The notes under the pieces are model-generated. The model did no database searches and had not been told where the DNA came from. It saw only the letters and a list, made by a program, of their open reading frames with translations. Below are positions 7,432 to 17,005 of a stretch of 64,000 nucleotides of DNA, one piece after another (position 1 is the stretch's first letter; each line of letters starts with the position of its first letter). The DNA is from Gramella sp. AN32 (GTDB taxonomy: Bacteria; Bacteroidota; Bacteroidia; Flavobacteriales; Flavobacteriaceae): the NCBI RefSeq assembly GCF_023718305.1, contig NZ_QEYO01000007.1:124001-188000 (forward strand), given 5' to 3'. The translations under genes were made by a program, and so were the position numbers.

Positions 7432-9813
7432 TTAAAATTTCAACGTCAATCCCAATAAAAAATTAGTGGTCGCCTGCGGATAATATCCTGCGCCATCAAA
7501 AGTTTGCAAGCCTGAAGGGAGGTCCTCATTAGGAATATTATAAGTGTAATAATAGCCATTGGAGACATATTTTTCATTCAGGATATTATTAACCAGTCCC
7601 GTTAGCACCACTTCACGGAAGATCCAGGGTTTTTGCAGCACATACTGCACATTAAAGTCATTCACAAAATAAACCTCCAGTTTAGAGTTTTCAGCTTCTA
7701 CATTACTCATAAATTGTTCTCCCACATATTTCGATAATAAGCGTAATTCTAGATTTTCAATGGGCAGGTAGCTGAAAATATTTCCCGCAACAATTTCCGG
7801 GGAGTAGGATATATCTGTATTTCCATAATCAACTAATTCGCCATTAAAACCTGAGACAAAATCCACATTTTTATTTCGGCTTAAAGAGATATTTGGCTGT
7901 ATTTTAAATTGCTCATTTAATTTAATATTGGCATCAATTTCTACACCTACACGGTAACTGTTCCCACTATTCTCCCTTATAAAAGATCCCACATCATCTA
8001 TGCCCCCGGTTAACACTAACTGATTTTGATAATCCATAAAATACAGGTTGGAATTAAGCTTAAAGCCTTCGGAAGTATGCCTCCAGCCCAATTCAAAATC
8101 ATTCAACTCTTCAGGTTCGGGATCGCCATTCTCATAATCATTCCTGCTGGGCTCTCTATGGGCACGGGCATAAGAAGCATAAAACTGGTTCCCGTCATTT
8201 AATTCATACGTCACACCAGCTTTGGGATTGAAAAAGCTGAAATGATCTTCATTTTGAAAACGAGACTGATCATCCAGTAAACCATCGGTTTGATAATCTA
8301 CTGTTCTTAACTGAAGATCTGCAAAACCCGAAAGTTTTTCTGTAATAACAAAGTTTGCTTTTCCGTAGATATTAAAATCTACTTTATCTGACTGGTTGAA
8401 ATAGTAAGGATCAAAAGGTTCGCCATTCATCGCAAATCTGGTGTAAAGTATTTCCCCAAAATGATCTCCTTCATATTTATTTAAACCTCCGCCAAAAGTG
8501 ATATCCCAGTTGGAATTCTGATAATTTAAACTGAAAACGGTTCCGTAGAAATTATTGTCCAGCCATTTAGTCCCTACAATATCTGAAGTTGAAAATTCCT
8601 CCCCATTGGCCAGAAAATTGGGCAACCCAAACTCCGCCAGATCGGCATCTTCATTAAATTCTTCATAATATCCCCTTCCATAGGTATAATGAAATGCGAT
8701 ATTTGAAGACCAGTTCGATCCATAAGCCTGGTTCCATAGGAGTTGATAATGGTCCTGTTTATAGTTATCGGTTTGATTATCATAGAATTTTACGTTTCCA
8801 CCTTCATCAGTATAGATTCCCGCGGGATTAAATCTCCTATCCTCATCCAGTTGAGCCTGATCTATTCCATACCAGGCCTGGTAGGTAACTTCAGAACCGC
8901 CAAACATGATAGCCTTGATTAGGCTCTGGTCATCGACATAGGTTCCCTGTAAAAAATAAGATTTAAGATCACTGCTCGCGCGATCGATATACCCATCACT
9001 ACGAATCTTGGAAGCCCTACCGGCGAATTCGAAATGATCATTGATTAGCCCTGTGCTGAATTTTGCCGTATGCTTAAATGTGTTATAAGAACCAATGCTA
9101 TTGGAAATTTCCGCCTGTGCATCGGTTTTATAAGAATCGGTTAAAATATTTAGGCTTGCACCGAAAGCGCCGGCACCACTGGTTGAGGTCCCTACCCCTC
9201 TTTGCAGTTGCAAATTCTGAACTGAAGAAGCAAAATCTCCTAAGTTCACCCAGAAGGTGCCTTGGCTTTCCGCATCATTATACGGGATACCGTTAATAGT
9301 TACATTTACACGGGTCGCGTCGCTCCCACGCACCCGGATTCCGGTATATCCTACACCAGCCCCCGCATCGGTAGTAGTTACCACGTTCGGCATATAATTC
9401 ATTAAAACGGGAATATCCTGCCCTAAATTTCTATCGGCTATTTCCTCATTACTAAGATTACTATAGGTGATCGGGGAATCTGGAGTGACCCTCACCGCAT
9501 CCAGAAAAACCTCCTCAAGGCTTTCTTTAGCATTCGCCATATCTACGTTTAAGGTAAGATCGGCGTTTAGATTAATTTTTCTGCTTAACTGGTTACCATA
9601 GGAAAAGATAAGGGTGTGATTTCCGGATGGAAGGTTTAAAGAATAAAGGCCATCGGCATTGGTAATAGTTCCAGGGGAAGTGCCCTCTGCATAAACCGAA
9701 ACATCGCTTAAGGCTTTTCCGTTTTCAGAAACTGTTCCTTTAACTTCGAATTCCTGAGAAATTCCGGTGGCACAAGTGAGTAAAAAACCCACAAAAAATA
9801 ATACATTTTTCAT
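7432..9813 (-). CDS. TonB-dependent outer-membrane receptor, probably for thiamine
   Basis: A 793-residue receptor. A signal peptide (about residues 1-19) precedes a carboxypeptidase-regulatory-like domain (about 21-95, EVKGTVSENGKALSDVSVYAEG). The plug domain follows (about 110-225, with VLMNYMPNVVTTTDAG and GIRVRGSDATRVNVTINGIP), then a 22-strand-type barrel ending LGLTLKF, whose terminal Phe is typical of outer-membrane barrels. The decisive clue to its cargo is the TPP riboswitch in its leader (9920-9997). In Bacteroidota, TPP-controlled TonB receptors are the established candidates for thiamine uptake across the outer membrane. It lacks an adjacent SusD-like gene, which fits a small-molecule rather than glycan receptor. 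Confidence 0.92.
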   Translation of the reverse strand: MKNVLFFVGFLLTCATGISQEFEVKGTVSENGKALSDVSVYAEGTSPGTITNADGLYSLNLPSGNHTLIFSYGNQLSRKINLNADLTLNVDMANAKESLEEVFLDAVRVTPDSPITYSNLSNEEIADRNLGQDIPVLMNYMPNVVTTTDAGAGVGYTGIRVRGSDATRVNVTINGIPYNDAESQGTFWVNLGDFASSVQNLQLQRGVGTSTSGAGAFGASLNILTDSYKTDAQAEISNSIGSYNTFKHTAKFSTGLINDHFEFAGRASKIRSDGYIDRASSDLKSYFLQGTYVDDQSLIKAIMFGGSEVTYQAWYGIDQAQLDEDRRFNPAGIYTDEGGNVKFYDNQTDNYKQDHYQLLWNQAYGSNWSSNIAFHYTYGRGYYEEFNEDADLAEFGLPNFLANGEEFSTSDIVGTKWLDNNFYGTVFSLNYQNSNWDITFGGGLNKYEGDHFGEILYTRFAMNGEPFDPYYFNQSDKVDFNIYGKANFVITEKLSGFADLQLRTVDYQTDGLLDDQSRFQNEDHFSFFNPKAGVTYELNDGNQFYASYARAHREPSRNDYENGDPEPEELNDFELGWRHTSEGFKLNSNLYFMDYQNQLVLTGGIDDVGSFIRENSGNSYRVGVEIDANIKLNEQFKIQPNISLSRNKNVDFVSGFNGELVDYGNTDISYSPEIVAGNIFSYLPIENLELRLLSKYVGEQFMSNVEAENSKLEVYFVNDFNVQYVLQKPWIFREVVLTGLVNNILNEKYVSNGYYYTYNIPNEDLPSGLQTFDGAGYYPQATTNFLLGLTLKF

Positions 9814-9864
9814 TCGTAAAAGAGTTTACGAATAAAAGGGGCAATTATTCATTGATTAAATTTT

Positions 9865-9903
9865 AAAAAAAAATCCCGAAATTACCATAAGGTAAAATCA
9901 GGA
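9865..9903 (-). terminator. Riboswitch expression-platform terminator
   Basis: On the minus strand, TCCTGATTTTACC, a TTAT loop and GGTAATTTCGGGA form a stem with 11 of 13 positions paired, followed by nine T residues. It sits between the TPP aptamer and the receptor start codon, so TPP probably controls expression by transcription attenuation. Confidence 0.8.
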
Positions 9904-9919
9904 GTCATACATAGCACGT

Positions 9920-9997
9920 TAGTGCTTATCCCTTGGCAGCATTACCTGCCCAGGTTCGTTGGGTATGATCTCAGCCCGAAGGCACCCCTTTGAGATA
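9920..9997 (-). promoter_or_regulatory. TPP riboswitch (THI element) aptamer
   Basis: Read on the minus strand the region shows the conserved THI-box elements in order: GGGGTGCC, CTGAGATCATACCC, GAACCTGGGCAGGTAATGC and CAAGGGATAAGC. These form the pyrimidine- and pyrophosphate-sensor helices of TPP riboswitches. The aptamer is about 110 nt upstream of the TonB-dependent receptor ATG, with a terminator hairpin in between. By analogy the gene is switched off when thiamine pyrophosphate is abundant. Aptamer ends are approximate. Confidence 0.96.
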
Positions 9998-10085
9998 TTG
10001 GTGCAAATGTAATTTGGTTTTTTGGAAAAGCAATAACTTTATAAGAATTTGTGAAAATGGTTTAATTTTGGTTTAAATTACTTCG

Positions 10086-12536
10086 ATGTTCAGTAACAAA
10101 CGCTCCATCACTATAAAAGTTATCGCAGGCTACGTAATTGTCGCCGCCCTGGCCGGTCTGGCCGTCTGGTATATTTATAATCAGGTCCTTCAATATTCAC
10201 AATTAGCCGAATCTAATTCCGACAATAACCAGCAATTAATCCTTGTTTCTGAAATTACCACTAATTTAATTGCTTCTGAAAATACCAGCAGAAGGTTAAT
10301 TCAAACCGGTGAAGCAGAAGAACTGGAACTTTATAACCAACAAATAGATAGCGTTAAGTCTACCCTCAATGAGTTAAAGGAAAATTATAAAAATTTAAAT
10401 CTCGACACTGAAGCCGATAGTATTTCCCGCTTACTTGAACAAAAAACGGAAAACCTAAAAGAACTGGTCGCATTAAGGGATACAGATAGGAATACGAATT
10501 ATTATTCCCGGGTATTATATGAACTTGAAAAAATCGATGATTCGTTTACAACAGAAAATTATGATAAACGATTTCTCAATCTCGAACCTCACCAAAGGGA
10601 TATTTTAATAAAGTGGCTGGAATATGCCAAAGAGGACAATGCGAACAAATTAACCAATCAGCGCCTGGATTCCCTAATTGTTTCAGTAAAAAGGGTGCTT
10701 TATGAACTGGAATATGCCAATCGAAAATTCAGGAATACGGTTAACGAAAAGGAAAAAGAGCTTCTTAATAATGACATGATTTTAAATCAGCAATTACGCG
10801 GTTTGCTGGTGGAACTGGAGAAAAAAGAGCGGCAAAATTCTCTTAGCCGTGCGGAGATATTCCAGTCTATGGTTCAAAAAACTTCTGATATTATTTTTAT
10901 TGGGGGAGGAATCATTTTGTTGATCACCCTGTTCTTTATCATCAATATTATACGGGATATTACCCGCAGCCAGCGTTACAGGGCTGAGCTGGAGGATGCT
11001 AAAACATTTGCAGAATTGCTGCTTGCCAGCCGGGAACAATTTATGGCGGCCATTACGCATGATTTACGAAGTCCGCTCACCACGGTCATGGGTTATACAG
11101 ATCTTATCCAGAAAACCGATCTGGATGATAAGCAGCGGCATTACGTACAACAGGTGAAAAAATCTTCAGAATTTATTTTGAGATTGGTAAACGATTTGCT
11201 CGATTTATCTAAACTGGAAGCAGGCAAAATGTTGATCGAGAAACTGCCATTCAATCCCAAAAAACTTATTAAAGACACGGTGAATAATATCATTCCGGCG
11301 GTTAAAAATAAGGATATCAAAATTAAAATTGATGTTGATGAGGATACGAATATGCGTGTTCAAAGTGATCCCTTCAGAATTAAACAGATTCTGGCAAACC
11401 TAATTTCTAATGCCTGGAAGTTTACTGAAAAAGGTTCTATTATTATTTCGGCAGGTATTGAAAAAGGATTTTCTGACAATTACACTCTAATTATTCGTGT
11501 AAAAGACACCGGAATTGGAATTTCTGAAGCGATGCTGGAGAGTATATTTGAAGAATTTTCCCAGGAAAACAGTAGTATTGAAAAACGTTTTGGAGGTTCG
11601 GGACTAGGTCTTGCCATCACTAAAAGACTGGCAGAATTGCTACAAGGGGAGATCCAGGTGAATAGTGTGGTGGGGGAAGGAAGTGAATTTATACTTTCAA
11701 TTCCCGTAGTGAAATTATCTGAAACACGTGAAGAAATTGAAGAGGATGAGGTTGAAATTGAAGAAATTGAAACTCCGGCTTCTCAAACACTGGCCAGGGG
11801 TAAAAAAGTACTGGTTGTAGACGACGAACCGGGACAGCTATCCCTTACCCTAGAAGTTGCACGGTCTATGGGATTTGAGGTGGTAACCGCAGAAAACGGC
11901 AAGAAAGGCTTCGAAGAATTGAAAAAAGGCGGTTTCGACCTTGTCTTAACCGATATACAAATGCCGGTTAATGATGGTTTTGATCTCATCATAAATATTC
12001 GGGATCATAAAGAATTACAGGATTTGCCGGTAATTGCCCTTTCTGGTAGAACAGATATGGAAAATGAAGTGTACACCAAGGCCGGATTTGATAAAAATAT
12101 GTTGAAGCCCTATAAATCAATTTCTCTTAAAAAGAACATTGCTGAATTACTGGATCTGGAACATCCACTGGAAGATAAGTCTGAAAGCACCGTTTCAACA
12201 GATCGTCTAAAATCCCAATTTTATGATCTCAGCGAGATTTACGAGTTCTCCGGGAGGGATGACCAGGCCATGCAAATGATTATTCAGGCATTTCTAGAAG
12301 GAGCTGAGTCCAGTCTTCAGGAATTAAAAGAGGCACACGGAAATAAGGACACCGAAAGTATGGGAAGACTTGCTCATAGAATGTTGCCAATGCTTCGCCA
12401 GATGAGGGCAAAAAATGTGGTGTCTACTCTGGTAAAAATGGAAAGAAGGGAAAAATTGAAACAGGGTGAATTTGCAACTTTCAGGAAAAGTATGGAAAAT
12501 TTAATGCAGGAACTTCAAATGGAAACTACAATCTAA
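10086..12536 (+). CDS. Hybrid sensor histidine kinase with REC and Hpt domains
   Basis: An 816-residue protein that carries most of a phosphorelay in one chain. There is a membrane helix at about residues 8-29, a long helical periplasmic region (about 30-265) resembling four-helix-bundle sensors, and a second helix near 268-290. HisKA follows with His325 in AAITHDLRSPL, then HATPase_c (NLISNAWKF, DTGIGIS, GGSGLGLAITKRL). REC has the acidic pair in VVDDEPG and the phospho-acceptor Asp623 in LVLTDIQMP. A C-terminal Hpt-like domain has a candidate His764 in RLAHRMLPM. The 3' end overlaps the convergent sigma-54 regulator by 11 bp. The two are plausible partners, but this is inferred from position only. 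Confidence 0.93.
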   Translation: MFSNKRSITIKVIAGYVIVAALAGLAVWYIYNQVLQYSQLAESNSDNNQQLILVSEITTNLIASENTSRRLIQTGEAEELELYNQQIDSVKSTLNELKENYKNLNLDTEADSISRLLEQKTENLKELVALRDTDRNTNYYSRVLYELEKIDDSFTTENYDKRFLNLEPHQRDILIKWLEYAKEDNANKLTNQRLDSLIVSVKRVLYELEYANRKFRNTVNEKEKELLNNDMILNQQLRGLLVELEKKERQNSLSRAEIFQSMVQKTSDIIFIGGGIILLITLFFIINIIRDITRSQRYRAELEDAKTFAELLLASREQFMAAITHDLRSPLTTVMGYTDLIQKTDLDDKQRHYVQQVKKSSEFILRLVNDLLDLSKLEAGKMLIEKLPFNPKKLIKDTVNNIIPAVKNKDIKIKIDVDEDTNMRVQSDPFRIKQILANLISNAWKFTEKGSIIISAGIEKGFSDNYTLIIRVKDTGIGISEAMLESIFEEFSQENSSIEKRFGGSGLGLAITKRLAELLQGEIQVNSVVGEGSEFILSIPVVKLSETREEIEEDEVEIEEIETPASQTLARGKKVLVVDDEPGQLSLTLEVARSMGFEVVTAENGKKGFEELKKGGFDLVLTDIQMPVNDGFDLIINIRDHKELQDLPVIALSGRTDMENEVYTKAGFDKNMLKPYKSISLKKNIAELLDLEHPLEDKSESTVSTDRLKSQFYDLSEIYEFSGRDDQAMQMIIQAFLEGAESSLQELKEAHGNKDTESMGRLAHRMLPMLRQMRAKNVVSTLVKMERREKLKQGEFATFRKSMENLMQELQMETTI

Positions 12537-13902
12537 TATCATATTGCTTTAGCTTGTTATAGAGCGTTTTCCGGTCTATAGAAAGCATTCGTGCCGCCTT
12601 GCTCTTATTGCCACCTGTTTTTTCCAAAGCGTCCAAAATAAGCTGCTCCTCATTTTTGTTTTTGAAAAGTCCGTAATCATTTTCATTGGAATGATTTGCT
12701 GTAGCGATCTCATGAGGAAGGACCTTTAATGGGATAAGATCATCTTTGGTTAATAATACAGCTCTTTTCACCATATTTTTTAACTCGCGTAGGTTTCCAG
12801 GCCAATTATAATTTTTAAAAGCGGTAACCGCCTCATCTGTAAAACCAACTACATTCTTTTCAAGATCAATATTTGCTTCGTCAAGGAAATGATTCGCGAA
12901 AATCATCAGGTCTTCTTTCCTTTCCCGAAGTGCAGGAAGTTTGATTGAAAACTCGTTCAATCGATGGTAAAGATCCTCTCGGAACTCCCCTTCTTTTACC
13001 GCCTGTCCCAAATCTTCATTCGTTGCCGTAACCACGCGAATATCTACATGAATTTCATTATTACTTCCTACTGGTTTAACTTTTCTTTCCTGAAGTGCCC
13101 TTAATAACTGCACCTGAAGTTCATAGGTTAAATTCCCAATTTCATCCAAAAATAATGTTCCGCCATTGGCAGCTTCAAAATGACCGGTTTTATCATTAAT
13201 GGCGCCTGTAAAAGAGCCTTTAATATGGCCAAAAAATTCACTCGAGGCGATTTCCTTAGGAATGGCCCCACAATCTACAGCAATAAAGGGCGCATTTTTT
13301 CTCTTGCTTTGCTGATGAATCTTTTTCGCAATCTGTTCTTTTCCTGTCCCGCTTTCTCCAGTAATTAATACCGACATGTTCGTGGGCGCAACCAATTCTA
13401 CATAATCATTCAATCTACGGGATGGCTCACTAATTCCCGTAACGAGATTTAATTGATCATCAACCTCACGGGTAGTCCTCAGTTTCTTTACAATTTCCGG
13501 CTTATTCTCTTTTTTTAGGTTCCCACTCGATTCTGAAACTGCTTTGGTTTGCAATGCGTTTTCAATAGTCTGTAGTATAGTTTCAGGTCTAAATGGTTTA
13601 GAAACATAATCGAAAGCCCCTTCTTTCATAGCATTAACAGCCATGCTAATTTCAGCATAACTCGTCATAACAATAGCCTGTGTAGATGCGTTGGCAGATT
13701 TTATTTTTTTTAAAATCTCAAGACCGTCGTGATCAGGTAAGCGAACATCGGTCAGAAGAAGATCAAATTTTTCTGATTCTATGTGCTTAAAGGCTTCGGC
13801 AGCAGTAAAAACTAAAGAAACATTATAATTCCTTTTTTCCAAAAAGGTTTTTAACATGGTTCCGAAGGCTACATCGTCTTCAACTAACAGTACTTTAGGC
13901 AT
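12526..13902 (-). CDS. Sigma-54-dependent response regulator (NtrC/AtoC family)
   Basis: A 458-residue activator of sigma-54 promoters. The REC domain (residues 1-115) has VEDD near the N-terminus and the phospho-acceptor Asp in LLLTDVRLPDHDG. The AAA+ domain (about 150-385) has Walker A GESGTGKEQ, the sigma-54-contacting loop as GSFTGA (Ser for the more common Ala) and Walker B GTLFLDEIG. A Fis-type helix-turn-helix ends the protein (GGNKSKAARMLSIDRKTLYNKLK). I place the start at 13900-13902 (MPKVLLVEDD); the frame continues upstream through a terminator-like hairpin and is not coding there. It is convergent with the hybrid kinase at 10086. Confidence 0.94.
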   Translation of the reverse strand: MPKVLLVEDDVAFGTMLKTFLEKRNYNVSLVFTAAEAFKHIESEKFDLLLTDVRLPDHDGLEILKKIKSANASTQAIVMTSYAEISMAVNAMKEGAFDYVSKPFRPETILQTIENALQTKAVSESSGNLKKENKPEIVKKLRTTREVDDQLNLVTGISEPSRRLNDYVELVAPTNMSVLITGESGTGKEQIAKKIHQQSKRKNAPFIAVDCGAIPKEIASSEFFGHIKGSFTGAINDKTGHFEAANGGTLFLDEIGNLTYELQVQLLRALQERKVKPVGSNNEIHVDIRVVTATNEDLGQAVKEGEFREDLYHRLNEFSIKLPALRERKEDLMIFANHFLDEANIDLEKNVVGFTDEAVTAFKNYNWPGNLRELKNMVKRAVLLTKDDLIPLKVLPHEIATANHSNENDYGLFKNKNEEQLILDALEKTGGNKSKAARMLSIDRKTLYNKLKQYDIRL

Positions 13903-14217
13903 ATAAAAAATTTTGCAAAGGTAATAATCTGTAAAATTAAGCTTATTTAAATAAACCATAAAAAAGGGAGACCAAAATGACTGGTCTCCCTTCTTAAACA
14001 ACTTCTTATCCTAACCTAATTTAAATGTACCTATCCAATTTTACAAACTTACAGTCAAATTATACAAGTGGTAAAAGCGGCCCTCTAGTTTTTTGGTTGT
14101 AGTTAGAAACTTTAACTCTAAAAACCGCTTTTAACAACTTGTGTCTATCCTTGGGGGTAGATTAATCTTTATGTCATTCGTTTGTCGTCCCGAAGTTTGG
14201 TTTCTTCGTTTTATGAA
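13903..14217 (-). other. Gene-free leader with a long inverted repeat and strong terminator
   Basis: No gene is visible. An imperfect 17-bp inverted repeat (arms 14064-14080 and 14125-14142) encloses a 44-nt loop. A perfect 10-bp hairpin (13964-13992, arms AAGGGAGACC and GGTCTCCCTT) is followed on the minus strand by six T residues. The order, folded element then terminator just before the regulator start at 13902, fits either an attenuated leader or an independent small RNA. It could also simply be the 3' end of the 14574 gene transcript. Confidence 0.5.
13964..13992 (-). terminator. Perfect hairpin with T-run, intrinsic terminator
   Basis: Ten perfectly paired bases around a 9-nt loop, followed on the minus strand by TTTTTT. 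It lies 62 bp upstream of the sigma-54 regulator start and 225 bp after the stop of the secreted-protein gene. Confidence 0.75.
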
Positions 14218-14574
14218 CTACTTTTCAGTTTCTACTTCTTTTTCTTCATTTTCCAACCAGTTCCCATCCTGATCGATAAACACCTTTTTCTCGTCACCTT
14301 TCACGTCTAGTGCTAATTTATAAATTGTCTGCTCATCTTCAGATTTAATCCAGGCTTTAGTAACTGTCGCATCATTATATTCTGTAACAATCGCATCCTG
14401 TATCACCTGAGGTAATTCTGAAACATCAAGATCTGCAAACTCATCCTGTTCAACTTCTACTACTTCTATTTCTATAACTTCCACTTCTTCAGTTTCAGTT
14501 TCCTGCGCCTGAGCATTTTGGGTTGCAAAAATCATTGCTCCAATCGTGAATACACTTAATACAATCTTTTTCAT
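14218..14574 (-). CDS. Secreted acidic PepSY-like protein
   Basis: A 118-residue protein with a clear signal peptide (MKKIVLSVFTIGAMIFATQNAQAQ, cleaved after AQA, given here as start and end blocks only). The mature part begins with an acidic Glu/Val stretch (residues 26-50), then LPQVIQDAIVTEY, KAWIKSEDEQTIYKLAL and KKVFIDQDGNW. This alternation of a helix and two strands resembles the PepSY-like secreted proteins common in Bacteroidota. I start at the Met at 14574; six more codons are open upstream. It has no neighbour on the same transcript. Function is unknown; periplasmic or extracellular location is inferred. Confidence 0.7.
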   Translation of the reverse strand: MKKIVLSVFTIGAMIFATQNAQAQETETEEVEVIEIEVVEVEQDEFADLDVSELPQVIQDAIVTEYNDATVTKAWIKSEDEQTIYKLALDVKGDEKKVFIDQDGNWLENEEKEVETEK

Positions 14575-15062
14575 TTTTAAATATTTAATCATTCTAAAAA
14601 AGACTATTGAGAAAATGATGCCTAAATTAATTAATAATTATAATTTATTGATATTCAAATGAATAACTTCTTTTTTTTCAAAATGATAATATATTCCTTT
14701 GGGGAATTTCCTCAGAATAGTATCACCATATGTGGATGAATGTCTACACCTTTACTCATGATTAGATTTAAATCTTCATTGGATTTAGATAAAATAGAAA
14801 AGGCTCCAAGTTGGAGCCTTTTCAATCCGAAAATCTAAATTATAAAACGGAATAAATTAAGCCGGTTAGCTAATTATTCCGTTCCCAATACTAACCTTTA
14901 ACCCTTATAGGAATAATTGTACCAATTAAAATTTATCTTACTTTATTCGCTTAAACTTATTATTTATAAGGCTTTACATAAATCTCTTAAAACTTTAAAA
15001 AAAATAAAACTGGGAATAATTGTGGAATGCACACACAAAGTGGGGAATTTTTCCCCGAATTT
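14575..15062. other. Gene-free stretch with two palindromes
   Basis: A 488-bp AT-rich gap between the secreted protein gene and arfB. It holds a 13-bp perfect palindrome around one base (14797-14823) and a 9-bp inverted repeat (14847-14855 with 14874-14882, ACGGAATAA / TTATTCCGT). No coding frame with family features is visible. Confidence 0.6.
14797..14823. terminator. Palindromic hairpin, possible bidirectional terminator
   Basis: GAAAAGGCTCCAA and TTGGAGCCTTTTC are perfect complements around a single G. T-rich arm ends on both strands fit a bidirectional terminator, here 240 bp beyond the arfB stop. Confidence 0.55.
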
Positions 15063-15464
15063 TCATTTTAAAGGATCTTTTCTATTTTGTTTGATCTCAG
15101 CCTTTTTTTTCTTTTTTTTTAACCTTTTTATTTTTGAAGCATGCGTAGGTTTTGTTTTCTTTCTTGGCTTTGGCTTTTTTAACGCCTTTTTTAATTCTTC
15201 CAGAAAAGTTTGAGTTACCAGATCCTTATTCGCATGCTGGCTACGCGAATCTTCACTACTCATTTTTAGAATATGCTCTTTTGAAATCCTATTATAAAGC
15301 TTTTTGAAGATTTTTTCTTTTTCCTCATCGCTTAATCCAGCTGAGTTTTTCACATCAAAACTAAGTTCTACTTTTGTAGCTGTTTTGTTGGCATGTTGTC
15401 CCCCAGGACCAGAACTTCTAACCGCCTTATATTCCAGTTCCCTTAAGATCTGTTCTTTATCCAC
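15063..15464 (-). CDS. arfB: Alternative ribosome-rescue factor ArfB
   Basis: ArfB (YaeJ) hydrolyses peptidyl-tRNA on ribosomes stalled without a stop codon. The 133-residue protein has the release-factor catalytic block SSGPGGQHANK with the GGQ motif near residues 20-22, and a long basic C-terminal tail (about 95-133, Lys/Arg-rich, KKKKK) that enters the empty mRNA channel. Translation starts at a GTG 2 bp after the DUF4301 stop, so it is the last gene of the operon starting at 18407. Confidence 0.95.
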   Translation of the reverse strand: MDKEQILRELEYKAVRSSGPGGQHANKTATKVELSFDVKNSAGLSDEEKEKIFKKLYNRISKEHILKMSSEDSRSQHANKDLVTQTFLEELKKALKKPKPRKKTKPTHASKIKRLKKKKKKAEIKQNRKDPLK

Positions 15465-15466
15465 GC

Positions 15467-17005
15467 TTATGTAGGCTGATGGGTTTTCTTCAATAAATCT
15501 GAAACTGTCTTCACCGGATTAAAGGTTTCCACAGGAACTTCTACAAAGATTGTATTCCATTTCGCCATCCCTCCATTCCATAAACCGGGACGTTCCAGGG
15601 CTTTTAAAGGCTTTCCATCTTTTGTTTTATCTGCTATAAAACTCATATCCTCATCTACAAATTCATTAAGGTCATAGCTTTCCCCACGATAGTTTTTTAA
15701 ACAACAAACAATATCCACTGGATTGAAATGGGTTGCTTCCCTTGCCGTTTTGGCCTGTTCCGGATTGTTATTATCTATTTGGGCCCCTTCAATAATCTGC
15801 AATGAAATTTCTCCATTTTTATCTTTTACTAAAAACGGACCTCCACCTGGCTCACCTTCATTTTTTACCATCCCACAAACCCTCAAAGGCCGGTTGAGCT
15901 TTTGTATTAATTCTGAAGGACTTAATTTTTCTTTAGAATTACTTTTCAAGAATAATTCTGTTTCCAGGAATCTTTGGATGGTATCTATTTCATCTCCCGA
16001 AATATTACCTGCTTCTAATAATTTTAAATATTCTGAAATTTTCTCCTGCGTTTTCAGCAATTTTCCGCCTAACATTTTTTTAAAATCCACCACTAATGAA
16101 ATAGTATCTTCCGTAACAACATTATCAATATTCTTTATAAATATGATCTCTTCATCTAGTTGATTTAAATTTTCGATCAAAGCGCCATGTCCTCCGGGAC
16201 GAAAAAATAATTGATCTTCCTTGGTTCTGAAAGCTTCATTATTTTCATCTACCGCAATAGTATCGGTCTTTGGATCCTGATACGAATATTCAATTTCAAA
16301 TTTCACAGCAGTTGCTGCTTCCACTCTTTCCCTTATAGCTTTCCATTCATTCTGAAATTTCTCCTTATCCCCTTCTGCTACCGTAAAATGGACTTTTGCG
16401 ACTCCATCTATGCTTACATACCTAACCGCCTCTACCAAATGTTCTTCGAAAGCCGTTGCAGTATGATCACTATATTTATGGAATGGCACCAAACCTTTGG
16501 GCAAATTGCTCAGATACAAACCATCTGCTTCCAAAATGGTCTTTACTATGAGTAGGTGCTGTTCATCATGAGATTTATCAGCATAATTTTTATGGTTCTT
16601 CTTTGTTCTTTCCAGCGCATGGGCATAAAAAGGCAATTTTTCAAGTTGATCAAAAAACAACTGCAGGCTTTGATCCCCACTTTTATCCAGGTATTCTCTT
16701 AAACTGCTATTTTCAGGATCAAAATCTTCTGTAAGATTATGCAGCGCTTTAAACATTCTGGTTGCCGCACCGGAAGCCGGAACAAATTTCAGAACACTAT
16801 GCTTATTTTTTTCCGCTTCAAAAAAAGAAATCAATTCTTTTTTTTCCCGTTCGTCAACAGCACTTATGCCATTCCCGATTGTAGCGGCTTCAGTAATATT
16901 GACCTTGAGATTTCCTCTTTTAAAAATGCTTATTTGCTCTTTGACTTCTTTGGTAGAAATTCCTTTTTCTTCGATTTGAAGAATATCCTTTTCATTAAAA
17001 TTCAC
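15467..17005 (-). CDS. DUF4301 family protein, nucleotidyltransferase-like motif
   Basis: A 512-residue protein matching the Bacteroidota DUF4301 family, whose function is unknown. Visible landmarks are KFVPASGAATRMFKAL (about residues 77-92), which resembles the G-G-x-x-T-R-M phosphate loop of GT-A nucleotidyltransferases, and RPGGHGALIENLN with IFIKNIDNV about 200 residues later, also reminiscent of sugar-nucleotidyltransferases. A nucleotidyltransferase fold is my inference. The 5' end overlaps the NadR-like kinase gene by 11 bp and arfB follows 2 bp after the stop, so translation is coupled along the operon. Confidence 0.85.
   Translation of the reverse strand: MNFNEKDILQIEEKGISTKEVKEQISIFKRGNLKVNITEAATIGNGISAVDEREKKELISFFEAEKNKHSVLKFVPASGAATRMFKALHNLTEDFDPENSSLREYLDKSGDQSLQLFFDQLEKLPFYAHALERTKKNHKNYADKSHDEQHLLIVKTILEADGLYLSNLPKGLVPFHKYSDHTATAFEEHLVEAVRYVSIDGVAKVHFTVAEGDKEKFQNEWKAIRERVEAATAVKFEIEYSYQDPKTDTIAVDENNEAFRTKEDQLFFRPGGHGALIENLNQLDEEIIFIKNIDNVVTEDTISLVVDFKKMLGGKLLKTQEKISEYLKLLEAGNISGDEIDTIQRFLETELFLKSNSKEKLSPSELIQKLNRPLRVCGMVKNEGEPGGGPFLVKDKNGEISLQIIEGAQIDNNNPEQAKTAREATHFNPVDIVCCLKNYRGESYDLNEFVDEDMSFIADKTKDGKPLKALERPGLWNGGMAKWNTIFVEVPVETFNPVKTVSDLLKKTHQPT

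Noticed and set aside
10086..13902. Hybrid kinase and sigma-54 regulator called as a cognate pair
   Set aside because: They are convergent and overlap by 11 bp, which does not show a functional partnership, so I kept it as possibility only.
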